The notes under the pieces are model-generated. The model saw nothing but the letters and a program-made list of their open reading frames with translations. It did no database searches and was not told the DNA's origin. The position numbers and the translations under genes were made by a program. Shown piece after piece: positions 1 to 9,843 of a stretch of DNA of 46,637 bases (positions are counted from its first letter, which is position 1; each line of letters opens with the position of its first letter). The stretch spans positions 1 to 46,637 of the forward strand of contig NZ_JBEPMA010000012.1 of NCBI RefSeq assembly GCF_040545475.1, read 5' to 3'. This DNA comes from Peptoniphilus_A olsenii (GTDB lineage Bacteria > Bacillota > Clostridia > Tissierellales > Peptoniphilaceae).

Positions 1-124
1 TTTTGCTATTGCTTCTTCTCTCCCACATGTCACCATGTGAAACTTGCAAGTTGCTATGGGATTCGTCGACAACTACGCTCCTTAGGGAATTTCACTCCAG
101 CATTAGAACATGCCAGTCATACAC
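1..124. other. Unassigned left-edge sequence
   Basis: The first ~120 bases are richer in GC than what follows and hold no convincing open frame on either strand: short frames in all six directions are broken by stops. The texture suggests the tail of an insertion sequence or intron that continues off the left edge. I could not match it to a family, so no function is given. Confidence 0.3.
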
Positions 125-160
125 AAAAAAGATGATTACCAAAAAGCAATCATCTTTTTT
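125..160 (-). terminator. Rho-independent terminator of the surface-protein gene
   Basis: A 13-bp perfect stem (AAAAAAGATGATT with AATCATCTTTTTT, loop about 10 nt) begins 14 nt past the stop of the surface-protein gene on the minus strand. It ends in a T run in both orientations, so it could work in both directions. Confidence 0.8.
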
Positions 161-173
161 AAAACATGTTCAA

Positions 174-2743
174 CTATTTTCTTTTACTATATTTTTTTGA
201 TTTCTTTTCTAATAAAGCAATAGAAATAGCTGATAATATTGTCAATACTATATATCTAGTAACACCTGCATCGTATGTTTTAGGTGCAACTGAATTGTCT
301 TTTATATTATTTGTTTTGACAATATTTTCTTTTACATCAACAATTTCTGTTTTTTCAGAAATTATAGGTTTTTCCTCTTTGATTTCCTCTACAATTGGTG
401 TCACTGGAGGTTCTTCCGGTGGTTCATTTGGTGGATTGTAGCTATTTTTTGCTTTTATAGACAGATGCTCTGTCAAGCTTACTGTATCAGCAAAATAAAT
501 AATATAGCTGCCATCCTCTTGTTTTTCAACCCTGATAAATTTATCTAAGTTTTCTTGATTAAGTTCTATAGATTTATCTTCAAGTTCAAAAATTCTGTAA
601 CGATAGTTGCCACCAGACAGGGCTTCATTTAATTCTTTGCTTTCATAATTAAATGAGATTTCCTCTCCGTCTTTGTTCTCACCTTTAATTACAAGAACTG
701 AATTTCCCTGTTCAATCTCACTAGTAAAGTCATCTAATTCAATTTCTGCAACGGAATATTCGCTGTCCTTAAGAAGTCCTTCTAAATCCGATAAAGTTTT
801 GGTCCAATTTTCCTTTTTAGTCAATTTTATCTCTGTCTTATTGCCGGATTTATCCGTTAAAACGAGCGTAATTTCTTCAGGTACTTTATCTTGACCATTG
901 ATCCATTCTTTTAAGAATTCGATCTCATGGTTTGGACCGTCGTAGTTAGTGACTTCAACTTTAGGCTTGGATTCCTCTTGTGGTTCTACGAAGCTTTCCT
1001 TTGGATAGGATCCATGTTTATTTGCTTCCACCTTGGTTACATTGAAGAGATCATAGGGAACGCCATCAATGATAAGTCTTGGAACGTAAAGAGTGTAGAA
1101 CCCGTTTTGGTCTTGTTTGATATAGAAATTATATTCCGTAAGACCGGGTACAGTGGAAGCGTAATTCTTGTAGATTAAACCTCCATTTAAGTTGGCTTCG
1201 GCCTTATTATCCTTTAGATGCTTTTCGTAATCCGCCGGAGTATTTGCGTATTCTCTGTTCACAACATTGCTAAATTCGGAGAGAAATTGGTCGGAAACGG
1301 CCACTCCTCCGCCAGAACCGGATCGATTGCCGGCAATAATGTCGTCGGTAATGATAAGCTCTGACTTAGGATAGGCTGTCACGCCCCCATTGTTGTTGTC
1401 AATAAGGCCATTGTTCATGGTAAAGCTTGCACTTGGATCCACGTACACGGTTCCGGCAGAAGTCGGACGGTTATAGTCATGATCAATTTTCTCGTAGGAA
1501 GTATTGTTAGAAATTCGTCCTCCATCCATTGTAAAGGAGCCGCCCTTTTTGACTTTAATGGGGCCGGTGTAACCGTGTTCATTCATAGAGTTCATAATCA
1601 CGGCATTTTTCATAGTAAGCTGTCCGCCATTACGGACCGTTCCTCTATCGTCAAAAGCGGTTTGAACCTCACTGTTTCCATCAATATAAATTGCGGAATC
1701 CTCTGTTCCAAGGGTCAATTTACCTATAACTTCAAACATTGTGTCATTTATAAATTGTTTCACTCTTTTTATAATGATATCACCTATTTCAGCTGACGGA
1801 AGTGGATTATTTTCTAAATTTGCTTTTTCTAAAGCTTCTTCTCCACGTTTTCTAGCTTCTTCAATTATTTCTCTTTGCTTATTTTCGCCACTATTGGCAA
1901 AATCAGCAGGTTGTTTTATAGATTCCCACTTTTATCAGCTTCTTTACTATTATTTGCAGTTAATATAATATCCTTGTCTTTACCAATTACAATTTTCTTT
2001 GTAACATCGAAACTTTTAGTGATAATTATCTTAACTTGACCTGTAGCTTTTGATATGGCATCTAATAAAGAATCCATTGAATCCACTTCAACAGTTTTTT
2101 GGCCGTCATTTTCGTCGATTTCATTTGCTCTGACTGCAGAAATTGATAATTCATCTCCCACATTTAAATTTTTAAATGTGATAGATTTATCTTCTTTTAG
2201 ATTATCATCATTAGCAGTATCTTTTTCTAAATTAGAAACTTGGTCATCTTCTTGTATTGAGTAATCTTTTCCTCGCAAATCTGTATTTATATCATTGTTT
2301 TCATCAACTCTTTCAAAATCAGAAATAAATTTATTGTCATTTTGTTCAAATTTTAAATTATCTGCATCATCAGATAATTTATCTTTGTCAAAAGTATCAT
2401 TATCGGGTTTAGGATTATCTTCCAATTCTGTGATTATTTCTTCTGATTTCGAAGTTGAACTTTCCTCATTGATTTTTTCGGTGATATCTTTTTTGTCAAT
2501 ATCATCGCTCTTAGAATCGTCTAAATTAACTATTTCTTGAGTATTATTTACAGAAACATTTTCATCGTTATTAGAATCTAAAATATTTTTTTCATTAGTG
2601 ATATTATTTTCAGTATTGTCATGGTTTATACTTATTTCAGATGATATTTCATTATTGTTAATATCAGTTATATTATTTGCATAAACTGGACTTAAAAACA
2701 TACAAAAAATCAATGAAATAAATATTAAAAATCTCTTTTTCAT
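174..2743 (-). pseudogene. Frameshifted sortase-anchored beta-helix surface protein
   Basis: This is one surface-protein gene split by a 1-nt frameshift. The upstream part (2743 to 1916) begins with a signal peptide (MKKRFLIFISLIFCMFLSPVYA), then a long Asp/Asn/Glu/Ser-rich, probably disordered stalk, then the start of a beta-rich domain. It stops shortly after a GGG at about 1926. In the next frame translation continues without a stop into the downstream part (ESIKQPADF... onward). Adding one G would give about 856 residues. The downstream part has repeated G-G-x-L/F-T-M-x-x-G/A units typical of right-handed beta-helices, then a Cna-B-like stretch, a Pro/Glu-rich spacer and a C-terminal sorting signal: VAPKTYDAG, a hydrophobic segment and a KKSKKYSKRK tail. 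PKTYD replaces the usual LPxTG. I infer a cell-wall adhesin. The frameshift could be phase variation, decay or a sequencing error. Confidence 0.75.
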
Positions 2744-3094
2744 TTTCGTTTCACCTCCTTATTATTTATTAACACATATTCATGTGTTATGTCCATCATT
2801 TCAGAAAAACATTCTCAGGTAAATATGAGCAATTGATTTTTTGTTTAATTATTATGCTGTATATTAATATACTATATAAATGATTTGTTTGAGTTAATAA
2901 TAAAAAATTTCAAATAAAAATTTATCAAAATTTATTTTCTGCTCAATCGATAATTCCTAAACTGAAATTATAATTTTGTGATTCTAGCTTAATAACAAGT
3001 TGTGTTATTAACTTATATTTAAGGCAATCAGTTTAGAATGATTATATAATTCATTTTATATTTCTAGGTTTATAAGAGATTCTAAATTTTGACA
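2744..3094. other. AT-rich intergenic region upstream of the surface protein
   Basis: About 350 bases without a gene. A Shine-Dalgarno site (AAGGAGGTG, read on the minus strand) lies just before the surface-protein ATG. The rest is strongly AT-rich and presumably carries that gene's promoter. I see no RNA gene or repeat in it. Confidence 0.5.
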
Positions 3095-3151
3095 TAAAAA
3101 AATTGAATTCAGAATAATCCATTTTCAAACAAGATTACTCTAAATTCAATT
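3095..3151 (-). terminator. Terminator after the small membrane protein
   Basis: A long imperfect hairpin: bases 3101-3119 pair with 3133-3151 (19 bp, about two mismatches or wobbles). On the minus strand it is followed by a run of T. It lies downstream of the 72-residue membrane protein gene. Confidence 0.7.
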
Positions 3152-3187
3152 CAAATTACCATATTAATTTATTGATTATTAATAAAT

Positions 3188-3406
3188 TTACATCTTTTTG
3201 GTATTTTTAATTAATCTCTTAATCAAAGGCATATAAGAAGCTGCAAAAGTTGCTCCTGCTAGGCCAGCAGCCAACTTTTTATTTTTTTCAGAAACTCTGA
3301 TTCCAATGAGCACCCCCAAAGAGCATAAACATAATTTAGTGAGTGCGAAATCTGTCCAATCGCTATTTTTAGCATAATTATTTCCTATGTCGAATAAATT
3401 TTTCAT
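3188..3406 (-). CDS. Small membrane protein of unknown function
   Basis: A 72-residue protein with one or two hydrophobic segments (about residues 24-40 and 45-62) and a lysine-rich C-terminus ending KRLIKNTKKM, which predicts an inner-membrane protein with a cytoplasmic tail. Similar short proteins in related anaerobes are often labelled permease of phosphate ABC transporter. That label has no mechanistic support here and I do not adopt it. I chose the ATG at 3406 over the TTG one codon upstream because AGGGG lies about 7 nt before it. It appears to be a single-gene unit with its own terminator. Confidence 0.6.
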   Translation of the reverse strand: MKNLFDIGNNYAKNSDWTDFALTKLCLCSLGVLIGIRVSEKNKKLAAGLAGATFAASYMPLIKRLIKNTKKM

Positions 3407-3515
3407 CAATAATCCCCTTAAATTATTTTTGTTTTACAAGCTAAGAGTTAAATTAACATAATATCTAGTTATTAAATTTATTACCCGATATTTAGTATAT
3501 TAAAATATAGATTAG

Positions 3516-4358
3516 TTATAAATTTCTTACTCTCTCTCTTTTTAGAAATTCATGACAATCTCTTCTACCCAATTGATATAATTCTTCTAATTTATTTGAA
3601 TCCTTTTCGATTCTTCCGACTTTAGGTTTGGATGATGGACGAATAATTTTTATTATCTTTTTTCGTTCTAATTTTTGTAAATCAGACATTTGTTTGTTAT
3701 ACATTTTATGTCTATTTCTGATTTTATCGGCTAATTTTGGAAATTCTTTTTTGTAAATCAAATTAGTAATGTGGGGAGGTAGAGGCTTTTTGATATAATT
3801 TTTAGGTTTAGTTAAGATGACAACTAGACGGTCATATCCATGTTCTAGCATAAATTTAAAAGGTATGCTGTCTGTTATTGCCCCATCCATATACAGTTTA
3901 TTTCCTATTTTAACTGGTTTAGATAAAAAAGGCATAGAACCAGATGCACGTAGCCAATCCATTTGTTCAAGCACACTTTTTACTATAAAATATTCTGGTT
4001 CGCCTGTTTCTGCATTGGTCATCACTGCATAAAACGGAACATTGGACTTTTTAAAAGTTGCGTCATCAAATACGTCCAATTCAAAAGGAACTTTGTAATA
4101 TGCATAATCCGTGTCTATTATATTTCCAGTTTTTAGAAGAGGCAATATTCCCATATAATGTTTATCTTTATTATATTTTTTATTATATCTAATGACACGA
4201 CCCTTTTGATTTGACAAAAAGTTCACCCCAAAAAGTGCTCCTGCTGATACTCCAATTATCCCATCAAATGCGATATTATTATCCATAAAAACATCTAATA
4301 CTCCAGCAGTATACATTCCACGCATGGCTCCGCCTTCAAGAACTAAACCTGTCTTCAT
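3516..4358 (-). CDS. Patatin-like phospholipase
   Basis: This 280-residue protein has the full patatin signature: the oxyanion-hole loop GGAMRG (residues 9-14), the nucleophile elbow G-V-S-A-G with Ser near residue 39, and the catalytic Asp in MDGAITDS (near residue 158). It therefore belongs to the Ser-Asp dyad acyl hydrolases, of the YjjU-like bacterial branch that acts on lipid esters. There is no signal peptide, so it is cytosolic or membrane-associated. The basic C-terminal third (about 190-270, KKxxKIIRPSSKPK) may contact phospholipid. The DUF4406-like gene lies 25 nt upstream in the same direction, so the two may be co-transcribed. The physiological substrate cannot be told from sequence. 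Confidence 0.88.
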   Translation of the reverse strand: MKTGLVLEGGAMRGMYTAGVLDVFMDNNIAFDGIIGVSAGALFGVNFLSNQKGRVIRYNKKYNKDKHYMGILPLLKTGNIIDTDYAYYKVPFELDVFDDATFKKSNVPFYAVMTNAETGEPEYFIVKSVLEQMDWLRASGSMPFLSKPVKIGNKLYMDGAITDSIPFKFMLEHGYDRLVVILTKPKNYIKKPLPPHITNLIYKKEFPKLADKIRNRHKMYNKQMSDLQKLERKKIIKIIRPSSKPKVGRIEKDSNKLEELYQLGRRDCHEFLKRERVRNL

Positions 4359-4383
4359 ATTCTCCCTACTTTCTAAAGCTAAT

Positions 4384-4713
4384 TCACTCTAAATAACGAA
4401 TACCTTTATTATGAGTTTTTGCATATTTAATCTCCGATTTTGTACTATTTCCAATATAACCATCTACATTGATGACAAAAATTTCATCAGCCATATCTAT
4501 TTTTCTTTTGTGCATATCATCAAGCATTTCTTTTGTCTTTGTAAGAGTTCCCTCGTCCATATTCTCCCAAACTTCACTATCGCCAGCATGTCCGAACAGA
4601 CCTACTGATATAACTATATACCCATCCAAAGTTAGTTGTTTTTGAACTTCAAAAAATTTGTCCTTAAATCTAGTTGAACCACATAGTGTTATTACTTTGT
4701 ATTTACCTACCAT
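4384..4713 (-). CDS. DUF4406 / nucleoside 2-deoxyribosyltransferase-like protein
   Basis: About 109 residues. The N-terminus KVITLCGSTRF is the GS-T-R nucleotide-binding turn of the deoxyribosyltransferase-like Rossmann fold. The middle (KRKIDMADEIFVINVDGYIG, then STKSEIKYA) matches the second half of that fold, including the conserved Glu in the SEIxYA helix. Proteins of this type are small cytosolic domains that either cleave nucleoside glycosidic bonds or only bind nucleotides; which applies here is unknown. The start at 4713 follows GAGGC in the upstream sequence. It sits between the thioesterase and the patatin gene with short gaps, consistent with a small operon. Confidence 0.7.
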   Translation of the reverse strand: MVGKYKVITLCGSTRFKDKFFEVQKQLTLDGYIVISVGLFGHAGDSEVWENMDEGTLTKTKEMLDDMHKRKIDMADEIFVINVDGYIGNSTKSEIKYAKTHNKGIRYLE

Positions 4714-4728
4714 CAATTGCCTCTAATA

Positions 4729-5115
4729 TTATTTATTTTTCTTAGATTCAGCTTTTTGTAAAAACTTATCACTATCTATGATAAATCTCTCATGAGTGCC
4801 TTCTCCGATTAATCCTTTTTCATCATAAACTTTTGCATCGAATACAAGCTTTCTTTTATCTATTTCAATTAATTCAGTTTCACATTTAATTTCCATATCA
4901 AGTGGCGTTGCAGAAATATGTGCTATATTTAAATTAGTACCAACAGTAGCTTGTCCGTTTTCTAAGTAAGGAGCTACCGAAGTCCAAGCAGTTTCCTCAA
5001 TGAGTGCTATCATAGCTGGTGTTGCAAATACTGCAAGTGTGCCACTTTTTAATTTTTCTGCCGTATTATCCTTATTAACTTTTAATGTCTTAGTTTTTTT
5101 AATTCCAATTTTCAA
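4729..5115 (-). CDS. Hotdog-fold thioesterase, fluoroacetyl-CoA thioesterase (FlK)-like
   Basis: 128 residues matching the FlK-like hotdog thioesterases. The segment GTLAVFATPAMIALIEETAW supplies the Thr and Glu of the catalytic triad region, and TNLNIAHISATP supplies the His. Members hydrolyse short acyl-CoA thioesters in the cytosol. FlK itself acts on fluoroacetyl-CoA, but most homologues in anaerobes are of unknown substrate and probably remove unwanted acyl-CoAs. It is the first gene of a possible three-gene unit with the DUF4406-like and patatin genes. An AGGAG site precedes the ATG. Confidence 0.85.
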   Translation of the reverse strand: MKIGIKKTKTLKVNKDNTAEKLKSGTLAVFATPAMIALIEETAWTSVAPYLENGQATVGTNLNIAHISATPLDMEIKCETELIEIDKRKLVFDAKVYDEKGLIGEGTHERFIIDSDKFLQKAESKKNK

Positions 5116-5310
5116 TTTAAACTCTCCTTTAATTCTTTATGTATAATATATTATAACGCGTAAAACAAAATTTCCAAATATTTACTGTATTAAGATACTA
5201 ATATTCAGTTAAAAGAATTTATTTTAATCACTTTAAATGAGTTAGGAAAATAATCTCTAAAGACAACTAATCTTATTTTAAATAGATTTAGTACTATTAT
5301 AGTGAAATAT
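5116..5310. other. Intergenic, no gene seen
   Basis: About 200 AT-rich bases between the thioesterase start and the terminator at 5311. They presumably hold the thioesterase promoter. No further feature is recognisable. Confidence 0.4.
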
Positions 5311-5345
5311 AGAAAAAGCACCTTCTCTTTGCAAGAAAGTGCATT
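5311..5345 (-). terminator. Terminator downstream of the 141-aa protein
   Basis: GCAC (5318-5321) and the following CTTCTCT pair imperfectly with AAGAAAGTGC (to 5342). On the minus strand the stem is followed by five T. It lies about 25 nt beyond the stop of the gene at 5368. Confidence 0.65.
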
Positions 5346-5367
5346 TTGTATTTGTATTATCGCTTAA

Positions 5368-5790
5368 TTAATTTAAGTCAAAATCTTTCATAAAAACATC
5401 ATAAAATGAAATTGTATTATCAAGATCTCCATTTATCAATCTATTGAAAACTTTATTTATGGGAGTAAGATAATTATCTTTATCAAGTTTTAAAACTGGA
5501 ATGTGAGAGTCTCCAATAATATCCCAAACAAATCCCTTTTTTCTAAGTCCATTTGAAAGCATAGTCTCCCCTAAATACGAACCAAAGATAAGATCCATAG
5601 TCCAGACTTGTTTTTCTGTAGGTTCACAAATTTTAATATCGTCACTGTAAAAGTCCAATATCTTTTCTAAATCTGCAATACTTTTACTACTAAAATCTAA
5701 ATTTTTCCCAAAAGACTTTGCATAATCTACAGCAGTATTAGAGTGTTTTCGAGCATTAATTGTAAAATCATCAAATCTTTTTAATAACAT
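5368..5790 (-). CDS. Hypothetical cytosolic protein
   Basis: A soluble protein of about 140 residues with no signal peptide or membrane segment. The core has a helix-rich first half (DLEKILDFYSDD) followed by FGSYLGETML and a beta segment with a trailing VFNRLING helix. This layout recalls DUF3806-like immunity or maintenance proteins, but the match is weak and no function is claimed. I chose the ATG at 5790 because AGAGG lies about 5 nt upstream; a TTG five codons earlier is possible. It has its own terminator and no obvious operon partner. Confidence 0.55.
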   Translation of the reverse strand: MLLKRFDDFTINARKHSNTAVDYAKSFGKNLDFSSKSIADLEKILDFYSDDIKICEPTEKQVWTMDLIFGSYLGETMLSNGLRKKGFVWDIIGDSHIPVLKLDKDNYLTPINKVFNRLINGDLDNTISFYDVFMKDFDLN

Positions 5791-5878
5791 CTTTACCTCT
5801 TCCAAAATCTATTATTTCAGCTATATTTTATATACTTAATTAGATTTTTGGATAAATAAATTGTATACATAATGTAAA

Positions 5879-6365
5879 TTATTTTATTCTGAAAAGCCCA
5901 GATTTATTCAATTTATAAATCCTATCACAAACATTATTTATATAATTTCTATCATGTGAGACAGATATTATAGCTCCTTTAAAAGACTTTAATGCTTCAA
6001 GAACCTCCACCTGTGACGTCGGTGAAAGATTACGAGTAGGCTCATCCAAAACCATCATTTCTGCTCTTTCTAAATTCATTTTTGCAAAATATAATTTAAC
6101 CTTCTGCCCACCTGATAATTTTGAAATATTTGTATACATTTCTTCGCGCGTGAAATTTAAACTTCCAAGATAAGTTGAAATTTCTGTATGTTCGGCCTTA
6201 TTGAAGGTTTTGGATAAAAATTCTATAGCATTTAAATCATTATTATATAAATCAAAATAATTTTGAGGTATATATCCTACTTTTAAATTCAAAATTTTTA
6301 ATTCTTGAATAGTTCTTTTTAGTAAAGTTGTTTTACCGATTCCATTAGAACCAAAACTGGTACAA
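5879..6365 (-). pseudogene. C-terminal remnant of an ABC-F ATPase (ribosome protection / translation factor type)
   Basis: Only the second nucleotide-binding domain survives. Upstream of the first usable ATG (6292) the same frame still reads a Walker A motif, GSNGIGKTTLL (about 6350-6315). Downstream follow LSGGQK (signature), LDEPTRNLSP (Walker B) and SVSHDRNYI (H-switch). The first ABC domain and the interdomain linker of this ~500-residue soluble family are missing, and the frame hits a stop near 6370. ABC-F proteins act at the ribosomal exit site; some confer resistance to lincosamides, streptogramins or pleuromutilins, others do not. The remnant cannot show which. The break lies about 40 nt from an IS256-like remnant, which suggests insertion-linked truncation. 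Confidence 0.8.
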
Positions 6366-6404
6366 TGTTTTTAAACAAAAAATAAAAAAACCAGGAGCAA
6401 ACAA

Positions 6405-6523
6405 ATGACCAATTACATTTTTCAATTAATCAAGAAGAAATACAAAGTATAATTAATGAATCACTAATACAATTAAAAAATTATAAAGGAAATAGAATTC
6501 GTAAAAGAAAACGAAAACTATAA
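6405..6523 (+). pseudogene. Remnant resembling the N-terminus of an IS256-family (mutator) transposase
   Basis: After an AGGAG and an ATG at 6405, and allowing one lost base within the first codons, the plus strand reads QLHFSINQEEIQSIINES. This strongly resembles the start of Firmicute IS256-type transposases (MTQVHFTLxSEEIQSII). It continues about 20 basic residues and stops at 6521. No DDE catalytic part or terminal repeats were found, so this is a short relic. The call rests on remembered family resemblance. Confidence 0.4.
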
Positions 6524-6631
6524 ATGATATTTATGAAAAAACCAATAAATTATTTATAAGGAATTTAATTAAAACCGTATCGAGTAATATTTGTTTATTT
6601 CTTTGGTAATCAATTATTTAAGTATTTAAAG

Positions 6632-7207
6632 CTATCCAAAATATTCATCACAATAAGAATACCACTTTTTAATATAATCATCATGTGAAAGTATTTGTAA
6701 ATCTCTAATATGAAAAATATCTCTGCTCTGAGCCTCCTTAATAAAATCATAGATAAAACCTTCAGACGAAGTTTTAAAAGTATAAATATTTTTAATATCA
6801 CTAAGATGTGCAATCATTAATCTCGTATATCCATCTAGGCATATATATTTATCACCATGTTTCAAAACAGGTATAATAACATCCTCTTCCGATTTGATAA
6901 AGTTTTTAAGTGCATTCATTTTATTAATATCAATATAAAATTGAGATGGTTCAATATCATCAATCGATATTTTTAATAGAGATTTTTTTGGATATGATTT
7001 TACTAAATTATTTTTAGCATCATAAAAATTTACAATATGCTCAGCATAGATTCTAAATTCTTCGATAACTTGTGGAAATAACTTGTAATTATTTCCCTTT
7101 ATCACTGCGTTAAATTTATCAGTAATAATAATTTCGTAAGGTTCAGTGTCATTCACCAAAAAAACAACCATGTTGTAAAAGTGCTTTCTTAGAAAATCTA
7201 TCATCAT
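6632..7207 (-). CDS. ParB/sulfiredoxin-like domain protein of unknown function
   Basis: 191 residues, soluble. The first half carries NDTEPYEIIITDKFNAVIKG. The second half has a pattern like ParB/Srx-fold proteins: a partner segment (ALKNFIKSEED), the strand VIIPVLKHGDKYICLDG, then YTRLMIAHLSDIKNIYTF, in which D-G-Y-T-R-L resembles the G-x-x-R motif region. Such folds bind nucleotides or CTP and occur in partition proteins and in many orphans; I do not assign a reaction. No operon partner is visible, and only a weak Shine-Dalgarno precedes the tandem ATGs. A shorter overlapping frame at 6610-6813 is a shadow. Confidence 0.5.
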   Translation of the reverse strand: MMIDFLRKHFYNMVVFLVNDTEPYEIIITDKFNAVIKGNNYKLFPQVIEEFRIYAEHIVNFYDAKNNLVKSYPKKSLLKISIDDIEPSQFYIDINKMNALKNFIKSEEDVIIPVLKHGDKYICLDGYTRLMIAHLSDIKNIYTFKTSSEGFIYDFIKEAQSRDIFHIRDLQILSHDDYIKKWYSYCDEYFG

Positions 7208-7362
7208 TATAATTATTTATTCTATTTCTTTTTAATAAATCCATAGTATACCTCTCATTAAATAATAGGCCTTTATAAAAAATATTTAAAAATATTTTCT
7301 TATCAACTGATTAAGCAATTTTATCGCTGCTAAGAAATTGCAATATTTCTTATACATCAAGT

Positions 7363-9843
7363 TTATTCTAAATTTCTTATTCTATCAACAAGACTATTTT
7401 CACTATGTTTTTCATAAAATTTACTAGTAAATATTATTCCAACGATTATATTTACTAAGTTCACGAGTACAAGAGGCATTATTATGAATTTAAAGGAAGT
7501 CCACTTAGTTTGTGCCATAAAATCTATCAGGATAAATTTATTTACAAGAATCATGGCTACAAAAGAAAACATTAAGCTTGAAAATGAGTAAATTAAATTC
7601 TTTTTGATTAAATATTTTTTGAGGCTTTTCTTAGTCATTCCAATAGCTTCAAAGATTGATAAATTAACCTTATTCCTTAGAATTTCTGTAGCTATAATAT
7701 TTATAAAGTTTAGTACCGAGATTAAAAACAATACCAGAGATAATCCGTAACCAACAAACTCTATTAGATTTTTAAAGTCCTTAAAAGACTTTATTTGAAT
7801 ATCTCTCGAATCATAAGAAAAGTCTGGATCATACTCCATAGATTTTAATAGTTTGTCAAAATTTTCCTTTTCACTACTTTCTACATCAAAGCCATAGGAC
7901 ATTATGCTTTTATTACCTATAAGTTCTTCATACAAATTAGGATTTAAATAAACATATTCCAAATTTAGTTTAGGACTCTGTTCGTCAAAGGGGTCTTCGT
8001 GAATAATTGGAAAGTATCTTGATCCATTGGAAAAATTATAATTAATTTTGCCCATGACTTGAACTTCTTTTATCTTGTTTTTTACATTAATCTTTATTTT
8101 ATCTCCGATTTTAAAGTAAGAATTATTTTTAATTCTTTCGCCTATAATTACATAATCTCCTGTTTTCCATTTTTCTTTATCAAACTTTCCGTCTGTAATT
8201 TTTTGTTTGTTTATTAGATATTCATCTATCCCTAATAATATTGGAGCAATTTTGTTTTCTTCTATTTTTACATCTGGATAATCATACTCCAAGCCATAGT
8301 AATATAAAGCACCTCCACCTTTAAAGCCTTTATGATTTTCTATTTTATCAATATACTTTTCATTAACTCCGTCCTCACTTCTGTTATACATATATCTAAA
8401 ATATTTTGGGTTTGCTATATTGTAATCAGTTACAATTATATCTGAAATGCCCTTCTCTAAATCAATATTACCAGTATAAGTTAAAACACTATTCAAAATA
8501 ACCGCTGATAGGCTCATAGATAGTACAATTGATATAAATCTAAATTTATTTGAAAATACTTGTCTTCTAGCAAGCTTTCCTAGTGAAATATTGTCACTTT
8601 TATATCTCGTGTTTAATTGCGTTTCATTATATCTATTGGCGTCTATAGGTGAAACTTTAGCTGCATATCTTGCAGGACTCATCACTGATAGAAATACTGT
8701 AAGTAAAGTAAACGCTGTAGAAAATAAGATAATTAAAACTATTGTTGCCAATGATAATTTTATATCTGTTAACATCTCATTATTAGAAAATATTTTATTT
8801 AAAATTACTTTCCCAATAGAAATACCCAATATATTTCCAATTATTATTGATGGGAGTGAAACAGTTAGAGATTCAAAGTGAACAAGCTTTTTGATTTGTG
8901 GTTTTGTCATCCCTATAGTTTTAAGAAATCCAAAAATTTTTATGTCTTCGTTTACCGAGATTTTGAAAATATTATTTATTATTAAATATCCTGCAATCAT
9001 TATTAAAATTAAAAAAGCTAATGCAGGTAGAAAAGTTGCTAAATTAAAACTATTACTACCCGATAAAAAATATGCAAAATTAACTCCAATTCTTATTTCA
9101 TTGTCAGATAAATTTCCTGAACTATCAACCACTTTATATCCATTTCTTTCTGCAATTTTTAATAACTTATCTTTTATATTAAAAGAGTTTTCGAGCATGA
9201 CTTCTATATCGTTTGTTTTTCTTGGAAGTGATAATTTGTTCGCATAATTTTTTGATAAATATATTTGCCCTACACCCACATTTGAATCAATTGGATTTTG
9301 AAAAGTTCCTGATATAATAAATGTCCCACTTTTATTTTCTATAATTTCTCCGGTGTATGGTCTTTCTATATTGTATAAAATCTCTATCTCTTCTCCAATT
9401 TCACCTTTATAACCTAATTTTTTAGCAGCTGCCATATCTATAAATACTTCATTTTCTTTCTCTGGAAACTTCCCTTTAACTTTTTCTATTAGAGACCAGT
9501 CGAATCCATTTTTATCCATATAAGATAATTCTGCCATAATTTTTTCATCAGCAAGTATGCCAACTTTCTTTCTTACTGAAAATTCTTTGATACTTTTATC
9601 TTTAGATAAAACTTCTATATCTTTATCTGAAACTTCTTTAAATGAACCATGACTTATAGTACCTACGGTTTTCATCGTTTGTACTTCCATACTTTTCCCT
9701 AATCCCAATACTACTGAAAAAAGACTTGTAAATAGTATAGATGTTAAAGCGATGGATAATAAGAGAATATTTCTCCTGTTTTTATTAGCATTTAGGATGC
9801 TATTGGCAAGACGCCTGATATAAGCTTTATTTTTGACTTTCAT
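7363..9843 (-). CDS. Large FtsX-type ABC transporter permease
   Basis: About 826 residues with the duplicated MacB/FtsX architecture. A first TM helix (about 35-58) precedes an extracellular segment, then three TM helices (about 280-400). A second unit repeats this: a TM near 440, a large extracellular domain (about 480-690) and three C-terminal TMs. This is the layout of BceB/VEX/SalY-like permeases that export or sense antimicrobial peptides and lipid-linked compounds. It overlaps the ATPase gene by 17 nt, so the two are translationally coupled and form one transporter. I chose ATG 9843 because GGAAGG lies upstream; an ATG seven codons earlier is possible. The kinase and regulator genes directly upstream presumably control it. 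Substrate unknown. Confidence 0.85.
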   Translation of the reverse strand: MKVKNKAYIRRLANSILNANKNRRNILLLSIALTSILFTSLFSVVLGLGKSMEVQTMKTVGTISHGSFKEVSDKDIEVLSKDKSIKEFSVRKKVGILADEKIMAELSYMDKNGFDWSLIEKVKGKFPEKENEVFIDMAAAKKLGYKGEIGEEIEILYNIERPYTGEIIENKSGTFIISGTFQNPIDSNVGVGQIYLSKNYANKLSLPRKTNDIEVMLENSFNIKDKLLKIAERNGYKVVDSSGNLSDNEIRIGVNFAYFLSGSNSFNLATFLPALAFLILIMIAGYLIINNIFKISVNEDIKIFGFLKTIGMTKPQIKKLVHFESLTVSLPSIIIGNILGISIGKVILNKIFSNNEMLTDIKLSLATIVLIILFSTAFTLLTVFLSVMSPARYAAKVSPIDANRYNETQLNTRYKSDNISLGKLARRQVFSNKFRFISIVLSMSLSAVILNSVLTYTGNIDLEKGISDIIVTDYNIANPKYFRYMYNRSEDGVNEKYIDKIENHKGFKGGGALYYYGLEYDYPDVKIEENKIAPILLGIDEYLINKQKITDGKFDKEKWKTGDYVIIGERIKNNSYFKIGDKIKINVKNKIKEVQVMGKINYNFSNGSRYFPIIHEDPFDEQSPKLNLEYVYLNPNLYEELIGNKSIMSYGFDVESSEKENFDKLLKSMEYDPDFSYDSRDIQIKSFKDFKNLIEFVGYGLSLVLFLISVLNFINIIATEILRNKVNLSIFEAIGMTKKSLKKYLIKKNLIYSFSSLMFSFVAMILVNKFILIDFMAQTKWTSFKFIIMPLVLVNLVNIIVGIIFTSKFYEKHSENSLVDRIRNLE

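Noticed and set aside
6610..6813. Shorter minus-strand frame inside the ParB-like gene
   Set aside because: It overlaps the longer frame completely in another phase and is low in complexity; a shadow.
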